A stretch of 64,000 nucleotides of DNA from Mesostigma viride (Eukaryota > Streptophyta > Mesostigmatophyceae > Mesostigmatales > Mesostigmataceae): assembly GCA_009746045.1 (NCBI GenBank), contig RPFO01000744.1, positions 865,635 through 929,634 on the forward strand. The letters run 5' to 3'. This document shows, piece after piece, positions 56,530 to 64,000 of the stretch (the stretch's first letter is position 1; each line of letters begins with the position of its first letter). The notes below the pieces were generated by a model. The model made no database searches and was not told where the DNA came from. It was given only the letters and a program-made list of their open reading frames with translations. A program made the translations under genes and the position numbers.

Positions 56530-58236
56530 TTAACCCCTAGATGGTCTGGCTGCCGATTTTCCGCCTAAAACTGAGTTACAGCCGACACGTCGGCCCCTTC
56601 TCGGGGGACCAAATGCCGCGAAAACTATTGAGAATTAGGAAAAGTTTAGCTGAGAAGATCGAAAGCTTATAATTTTCCTCACAGCATGGTACTAGGGTTT
56701 GCATACTTCTGACAAAGTTATAGAGGTGTTCTGGCCGGTCAAAGTACAAGGGGTCAGGGTACTTTTTCACGTACAACGTGCATTCCGGAAAACGACGACC
56801 TGGCCATGGCGGCTTGCGCCCACGCATGGCATTTACGTTTTCGTTCGAATTTTCTGACCAAACTTAGGAAATTGATTTTATACGTCCTAAAGATCACACA
56901 GGCCAATTTTTGGACCGCGGGAATGCCATTTGATAGGTGTCGGCAGCGTTCTTGCTGGAAAAAACTGCGATCAGGCCGGACGATAGAAACGTTGACAGCA
57001 ATACCTTTCCGGCGTATTTTAAAGGATATATTGGTTTCTTTGTACTTTTTATGATACATAGTAGTCGTAAACGTGCAAGGGTGGCCAGAAATCGCCGAAT
57101 CCAGCGACCATGCTGCACAACTTTGGTGTGCCGAAATGCGCCATTTTGCGGCCACCGCCTGGGCCAAGGTAACGCCATCCATGCCTGGTAAAGCTTCAGC
57201 ATCGTTTTCCTATCGATGTTTGACGTTTATATATACGTTCTAGCTTGTGTAGCACATTCTTTTTGCATTATTCATGCTCTTTCTTGACCCTGGCCTGGCC
57301 CCTTTCTAAAACACCCTTCTTAGATGCTTCCCTCAGTCAGTTGACCTGCCACAGTGTGATGGTGATAAGTTTTAGATGCTGTATGGGTTTGAATACCTCC
57401 ATATATGTTTGTTATACATTTCCCACACACATATTGCATGAGTGTGAGGCAGTTGGCTGGTCTCTGTGGCATCATCAAGCATGTAACCGGTGAGTAGAAG
57501 CTTCCCATTGTCAGCATGTGCCACCAGGTGTGCTGGCCATCACCTGGCAAGCTATAGCAGCTTAGGCCTAGTTTATCCTTGCTAGGGCAAGCTGAAATAG
57601 GCTTAAAATCACTAGTTTGTTGGTGGCTGCCTCCTAGAATGCATGCCTTACGTAGGGTATCCGTACCACGTTACCTACGTGCATGGACAAGGTGGCACCT
57701 GCACATAGGTGCCATGTAAGGGCAGTGTGATGATGCAGTTATGTTTCCCCATCATTGTGGAAGGGAAATGTATTGTGTGGCATGGTTGGGGGCCATATTA
57801 GTAGGTATTAGTAGGTAGTATGCCCACTCCTACCCCCTTGGTTGCTTTTTACCAACGGTACCCCTATGGGCTGTACTGGGTGTAACTGCTGGCATACCCA
57901 CCCAAATGATGACCCCAATGGCTCAAACTGTTCAGCAACTAATTGTTTATCATCCCTGAAGTGGTAGGTGCCTAGCTCTTACAACATAATTCAAAATGCA
58001 CATTCTACCAAAAATGAAAACGCTCGTCTTGACCCCCCTGACTTTGACGGCAGTTATACATGGCCTACCCTGCATATATGTAAGGTTGTGATATACCAAC
58101 CCGAAGGGCAACTCATGGACATGCTTGGCCCCCAAGGACAGCCATTGGATATGGGTGGGTTGGATGGCATCTGGTTTGCAAAATTGTGAAGTTACAGCCG
58201 ATGCATCGGCAGTATTTCTGCCCATTTAGGGGTTAA
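56530..58236 (-). mobile_element. Family T1 copy B: inverted, near-identical TTAA element
   Basis: TTAA at 56530-56533 and 58233-58236, with termini CCCCTAGATGG and CCATTTAGGGG and a 1699-bp interior. Reverse complement of 12208-13922 with only scattered substitutions and lacking the 8-bp CCCGGTGA duplication. The right TTAA is shared with the T2 element that follows. Non-coding as far as can be seen. Confidence 0.92.
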
Positions 58237-60525
58237 GGGGAGGGGACACCCCTAAAGGGCACTTTTCTGGAAACCATACCTATGCATGTGCTAAAAATCC
58301 AATTATGATTGGGGACCATAAATATGATTTAAAAAAAAATTCCAACCACTTGGGGGGGGTACTAGCCCCCACCAGATGCCGGTTACGCGCTAAAAATAGA
58401 AAAAGACGCTACTTTTGGCATATTTTCCCTAGGACAATGGGCAAACATATTTGGACCAAATCATATATTTCCATATAGTTCCCCCACTTTTGAGAAAGTC
58501 TGCCTAATTTTGAGCACAAAACAATGATGTTTAGACACATTGATGGATTTTCCCGCAAAAAGGGTACTTTTTTTCACCAAAAAAAATAAAACAAATCATA
58601 AACACATGGAATCATGCCATATCTTATATTTTCAAATACTAGAGAGGGGGGACATGCAGCCCCAAATTTTCAGGTCATTCTGACAAGCGCAGCCCTATTT
58701 GATGGATATTCCTAGATTGCCACCTGCGACGAAGCTAAGGGAGGTTTTAGCTAGTATTTAACCACACTAACACCCCTTTATACATCTAAGCCTCATGAAA
58801 ACTGGCCAAACCACATACTACCATTCTCTGCACATATGGTACCTCCTATGTTCAAGGTTTGACGCCATTCTGACAAGAACTGCCCAAGTTACAACCATTC
58901 CAAGACGGCCACCCATGTAGACGCTACAAGGAAATTAGAGTAACCATTTAGCCACACTAGCACCTCCTTCTTCATCAAAGACATCTGCAAACTGACCAAA
59001 GCACACATAATCAACTCTTGCACGCTGACGGCAACGCATGCTCAATGTGGGGGGTCATTGCGACAAGAACTGCTCAAGTTGATGGGTTTCCTATATGACC
59101 ACATGACAATGCGCTAAGGACCACTCAGTAAGTTAGTAACCCCACAGTGCCACTTAATATGCCATCCAACATGCACCAAAACCATGCAGAGTATGTTTAC
59201 AAAGTACAAAGGGGTGGCCACGCACCTCATATGTCTTCATCATCCCTCCAGCATGGCCAGCCTTGTAAATATGTGCATAGCCTTGACGATGGTAGCCCTA
59301 ACATGCCTAAGCAGTATTTCCTATGTTTCTCCCAGGTTAGAGTGTAAGGTTGATGCCAACCAAGCTAATCAACACAACAACACCTCCTAAACTGTCCTCC
59401 CCGGCATGGATGACAAACTGGGACTATGGAGGGCAAGGAACCAAGTAGGAACATGGTATATATAGCTTGCATGCAGTCATGCATGTCAACCATGGTTGGC
59501 TCAGCACATTGTAGTCTTGTCACATCATCATAACAAAGGAAAGCTCAAACAACCATTGGTGCCAGCTATCTACATGCAGGCACACAAATGCAATATCTCC
59601 AACATCATCATCACTATAACACTTCCATCCCTGCACGATAAAATGCAAAGAAACCATTGGCGGCCCTTCACCGCATGAGCGCTGTGATGCCGCTGCGGCC
59701 TGCGAAGAGAGGGTGCGTCACTCTCAAACAACAAGAAGCGTCCATACGCACAACATCCTTGCCAGAACACGTTTTATGAAATGCCTTATACCTTCCCGAA
59801 GAGCTACAGGCTGCGACTGAAGCGGCCCTGATCACGACATCAACGAAAACAATCTAAAGCTGCCAGGTATTCGACAACACAACGGCAAGCGACGGCGAGC
59901 TAGCTGGCGGAAACTGCCCAAAAAGAACGCAAAAAACCTCGAACGATGAGCTCATAGAAGAAAGCACCGATAGCAGATAACATTCGCGACAAATCTGTAC
60001 CTCGCCCTCGTAAATCCCTCGCCCAGGCGCGCAACAACAGCCGTTCTTCCATGGACAGGTCAGACACGCACTGCGCAGGTCTGAACAATTACTTACCGAT
60101 AATGGCCGAAAATCTGGCAAAAAGCACCAGCTCGGTTTAGAATTCGATGCAACCGATACTAATGCCTGCTTCACGGTCAGAACAGCCCCCCAAACCGCTA
60201 TTTTACAGCCGCTATCATGAATTCTATTTCATTCCGCGCGACCAAAAAATTCAGATTACCCCCCATGCCGATGGCATAAAAAAACAACAGCGATATTGTA
60301 AACCAGCTGATTTCCGCCACACACTAACATCATAAACTCATCTCCTTTTAGATTCGAGTAAAATTTTTGCATTTCGCCTGCCCTAGTGTGGTAGTTTCGC
60401 CTGAACGCAGTCGCCATGGCCACTTCCGCAAGGGGTGCGCGCACCGTGCACGTGAAATTTGTGACCTTAGGTTCCGGCGCGAATTTTTTGGCGCCAAAAA
60501 ATTCGGGGGTGTCCCGTCCCCTTAA
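58233..60525 (+). mobile_element. Family T2 copy 2: TTAA-flanked transposon (2.3 kb)
   Basis: TTAA at 58233-58236 followed by GGGGAGGGGACACCCC; the right end GGGGTGTCCCGTCCCC precedes TTAA at 60522-60525, giving a 16-bp inverted repeat with one mismatch. The subterminal right end has GGCGCCAAAAAATTCGGGGG. Internal repeats of a GTCATTCTGACAAG-type unit are spaced roughly 190 bp (58672, 58867, 59058). It aligns with copy 1 at 42586-45231 but lacks the PHD segment. No transposase recognised. Confidence 0.85.
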
Positions 60526-61097
60526 TAATGACCTTGTCGTTAAGTATTGTGTAGCTGAAGCTAGCCTGAAGGGAACTGGTAATAAATTCAAGTTAGGAAT
60601 GATAATGCACGAACGCGATAAGGCTGATTGCTTAATTGAGAGCACAGGATATGGTTGGCAATGAATTGCTTGCTTATTAGAAAATAGGTTTACCCTTTAT
60701 CAGCACGTTCCTCTCACTGGCTGCGCCGCCAGTGACCGTTGGGTGCAGACTGTTGGCCCGAGGCCGCACGATGACAGGTAGCAGTCTAGTCACAGCATCG
60801 TGTCGGATCACAGATCACTCCACTCTGCAGTACGTTCCCTATCTAGTATACTCTAGTACGGTCCGTCCGATGTCATGACACTACGTATACATACTGGGTA
60901 CTGACATCTGTCACGTACCCCAGTACCCAAAGTAAGTACTGACGTATACCTATCTATATATATTTAAAAATATAATTACTTACAGCAGAGTGAAATCACT
61001 CAAACCAAAGCAAACGCCCAGCTATAAACCTATGTACAGAGCCATGTCAAAGCTCTATACTACGATAAGACCAATGGAAACGCCTAACAGGAGGAAC
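60526..61097 (-). other. 3' UTR of the family X retrotransposon and flank
   Basis: Downstream (in minus orientation) of the large ORF. A potential hairpin lies at about 60890-60931 (ACTGGGTAC...GTACCCCAGT with bulges), followed by a TATATATATT patch (60953-60966). The exact 3' end is not determined. Confidence 0.45.
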
Positions 61098-64000
61098 CTA
61101 ATAGCCCTGCTGCACCGCAAAATCAGCCCGCGTACGGCGGAGCATGATGTCAGCCATGGCCCGAGTCAGCGCCACCGACAAGCGCTGACGCCAATATGAC
61201 GTCCAGGTCCGCGCCGACCATGGGGCCCGCTGGCCCTCCAGGTCCAGCCGGTCCTCCCGGAGCCGGCAACACTCCTTGAAGAAGGCGGAGGTCAGGGGCC
61301 CCATGGCCCCAAACTCCTCCAGGACAAAGGGCACCACACGATGGTGCCCGACGTCGCCGTAGGCCAGGAGCTTGGCCCGCTCCGCCCGGTCCGCCGTGTA
61401 ACCTGCCGTGAGGGAGGCCCCAGCCACGTGGCTAAGAGCCAAGGGCCGCGCCACCGAAACGTCAATAAGCAGATGCCGGCCACCCCCCTCAAAGTCCAGC
61501 ACCACGATGTCAGGCCGGTGGTTGGGGGAATAGAAGGCAGCGCCATCCGCATCCTCGGACCGGATGTTCGCGTGGGGGAAAACCGACCGAATCATGGCGA
61601 GCACCACCGTCAGGAGGACAGTGTGCAAATACAAATACCAATTCTGATTCTGTTGGCCCCCCATGCAGGCAAGGTAGTGAGTCCCCGTGGGATCCAGCGG
61701 CTGCCCACAGCTACCACAAGGCCGCCCGGCCGGAACAAGAGGCTGCGGGGCAAATAGCTGGTGCCGGAGCGCCACCGAGTAGTGGCTGGGAGCCAAGGCG
61801 AATGGGGGGGCCATGGGAAGAGCACGAAGGTACGCCGAGCCCACACTCCGCAAGGAAAGCGAGAACAGCCACGCACGTCCCTGGGCGTTGAGGTCCGCGA
61901 AAAGAGCAATCCAATCAGCCGTGTGCAGAATACCCGCGTAGGTTTTCTGGTGTTTATCGATGACGCGAGCAGGGAATGCGGCGGGAGATTGAACGGAGGC
62001 GACCGAGGGAGTGCCGCGAGGGAGGTGGCGCTGTACCGCCTGAGCGGCACGGACGGGAGAACAGGCCTGCTGGATCTCAGCATAGGCCTCCTGGATGGCG
62101 GTGACGAAGGGCAAAGGGCTGCTGGGGTCCAGGAGGTCAGGCGCTGCCGTTGCCAAAAGGGGCAGGAGCCGGCAGCTTTCCGCCCACGACTGAGCGACGG
62201 AGCCCAAAAATGCTGCTGGGGCCAGCCGGGCGGCACGAGTCAGACCGCAGCCACCCATCCGTGCAGGCAGGGAGGCAATGCGAATAGCATGTGGCGGGAG
62301 GTCGGGGCCCGGGACCAGCTGCGCCAAGGCCGACTGGATGCGTTCGTCGTGGCCCTCGGCGGCCAGCCGGACCTGAGCCGGAAGAGCGCCCCGGAGCCAG
62401 TGAACGACGCGAGGGTGAGCGCAAAACCACAGAAGCAGACCCTTGGTCTGCGAATCATGAAGGCGCGCAATCAAGGGCAGTACCTCAGTGCGTGCCTCGA
62501 GGGCGGCCCGCAGAGCATCGATGACAAACGCGGGGTCGCCAACCGGAACGCCGAGGACATCCAACCCATGGAGGCGCTCGTCCCGGCCCAAGAGCTGGGG
62601 CGGAAAGCCGGAGCAATCACCTTGGGGCGAGTACACCGCGCACTTGGCCAGGGTCAACTGGAGGTTGATGTCGGCCACCGCGGTCTGCAGTGCCAGCAGA
62701 GCCGCGGTGGTGTCCGGCACAGGGCCCAGAAGGTAGATATCATCCAAGTAGGCCTGAATAGCGACCGCCGGGTGGGCAGCATGGACCGCTTGGAGGCAAC
62801 CCTGGAGGGGGGCGGCAAAGTACAGGGGTCCCAGGGGGTCCCCTTGCTGGGTGCCCGACCGCGACAGCAGGCCGCCGCGAGTGCCGTCCTCCATGATGTG
62901 AACCAGTTGGCCGGGCTGGCCGTAGCACACGGCTGTCCAAGCGTACAAGTCCTCGAAGGACTCCATGACGGCCGCAAACATGCTGGCGCGGGACAGACTG
63001 TTGAACGCGTTGTGGCAGTCGACCTTGACGACAGCGTGGGTGGGGTGGGCCTCGAGGTAGGCCTGCACCGAATGGATGAGGATATCCGCCCCGCCTGGAG
63101 TCGTCACCCCCAGCTGGGCCGCCACCGAGGTCTCACCCGCTGCGAGGGGCGGGCAGAAAAAGGCACGGAGCTCGGGCGCCTTTTGGCGGCAGATCACTTT
63201 GCCCACGAGCTTGCGGAGCACCTCACCGCAGGCGATCGGGCGCACCTTGCCCTCGGGGGGGGCAAGACACCCTTGAGCAGAGCGAGGAGGCGAGCGCCCG
63301 CTAACCACTCGCGCGCAGCGGGAGGAACGCGACCAGCCGCCAGGTCAATGAGGGTGTCAAAGAGAATGTCCTCGCCCCCATGCCCCACCAGGACCTCCAA
63401 GTGCTCGTAGCGCCAGCCCGACGGCCCGGTAGAGGAAGCCCGCGGGACCGCACGCATCACCTCCAGGAAGCAGTCGCGGTCCAGCCGGAGGGGGGCCGGC
63501 AGGGGGTCCGGCACGGGCAGCTGGAATCCGGGCTCCGCAGGGTGAAGAGCCTCCAAGGCCGCCAGGGTAGCCGCATTGGCGGGGGCCAGCTTGGCCATTT
63601 CCAAGCGGGTCATGGCCCGGCTGAGCTGCCCCTCGCGGACGAGGCGGATGACGTCGGCGGCCACCCGCTCGAAGTTGACCTCCCCCGACAGCCGGGCCGT
63701 GCGCGGGGGCGGCACGCCAAACAGCCCCTCCCAGTCCCCCTGCAGAAAGCGTCGGCAACGGGCAATAACCGCACCCTGGAGGCCGCGCACACCACGCCCG
63801 AGAGGGGTGAGGAGCAGGCGGGGGGTCACCATGTGCAGTTTAAAGCCCAGCGGGTCGTCCGGAGCGGCGTGCATGCGCCGGAGAGAAACGATTGCACATT
63901 GCGCGAAAAGGCTACGCGCGCGGTGGGGGAGGTCGGTCAGGGTAGACGTCGGGTTGATGGCGCATGCATCCCAGGGAACCGTGTCAAGCCAACGCCAACT
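61098..64000 (-). CDS. RLE-type non-LTR retrotransposon polyprotein (family X): RT, zinc knuckle, restriction-like endonuclease; one frameshift, 5' end outside window
   Basis: The minus frame from the right edge (SWRWLDTVPWDACAINPTST) runs to about 63255. After a run of eight C on the minus strand (63255-63262) the next frame continues from EGKVRPIACGEVLRKL to the stop at 61098, about 720 codons, so a single-base indel in the homopolymer (mutation or sequencing error) splits one ORF. RT motifs are VKVDCHNAFNS (A), SGTQQGDPLGPL (B) and QAYLDDIYLLG (C, YLDD instead of the usual YADD). Downstream come a CGSCG...THYLAC knuckle and a PD-(D/E)XK-type endonuclease: EDADGAAFYSPNHRPDIVVL, then LLIDVSVARPL. 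RT plus C-terminal restriction-like endonuclease is the layout of the R2/NeSL/CRE-type early-branching non-LTR elements. It has no host role; it copies by target-primed reverse transcription. It is the best-preserved of at least five family X copies here. Confidence 0.88.

Noticed and set aside
61761..63410. 549-codon plus-strand frame
   Set aside because: It is antisense to the conserved RT and endonuclease motifs; high GC keeps the opposite frame open.

Overview
The window is nuclear DNA from a eukaryote with spliceosomal introns and many repeats, most likely a green-lineage alga. Three host genes support this: a UBP12/UBP13/USP7-type deubiquitinase with MATH domain, a BELL-class TALE homeodomain gene, and a GT29 sialyltransferase-like gene. 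GT29 genes and RLE-type non-LTR retrotransposons occur together in some prasinophytes and other chlorophytes. The species assignment is inference. There is no bacterial-style operon, CRISPR array or complete tRNA/rRNA gene.

Layout. 1-9626 (minus): seven exons of the UBP12-like gene, from a proposed start to past the window edge. Its introns hold minisatellites, a 43-bp satellite, long pentanucleotide arrays and diverged copies of the gene's own exon/intron boundaries. 10.5-20.1 kb: mobile-element debris, including a young TTAA-flanked transposon inside a LINE fragment, an ORF1-only retroelement and a duplicated RT-like fragment. 22.0-28.4 kb (plus): a four-exon BELL gene whose three introns are all phase 0. 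29.3-46.0 kb: truncated or decayed non-LTR elements of at least three families, plus a second TTAA-flanked family, one copy of which encodes a PHD finger. 47.0-49.4 kb (plus): an intronless GT29 gene with a type II membrane anchor. 49.9-60.5 kb: retroelement fragments, a decayed transposase-like gene, the inverted second copy of the young TTAA element, and a second copy of the other TTAA family sharing a TTAA with it. 61.1-64.0 kb (minus): a nearly intact non-LTR retrotransposon ORF (RT, zinc knuckle, restriction-like endonuclease) with one apparent frameshift, running off the right edge.

The three host genes have unrelated roles (nuclear/cytosolic deubiquitination, transcription, Golgi glycosylation) and look like independent genes in a repeat-rich region. 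The most distinctive signals are: (i) repeated duplication of exon boundaries into the introns of the UBP12-like gene, one apparently seeding a satellite; (ii) a TTAA-transposon family whose target-site duplication is demonstrated by an empty paralogous site in the same window; (iii) ORF1-only retroelements with a conserved 3' hairpin and TTAA-type tail.
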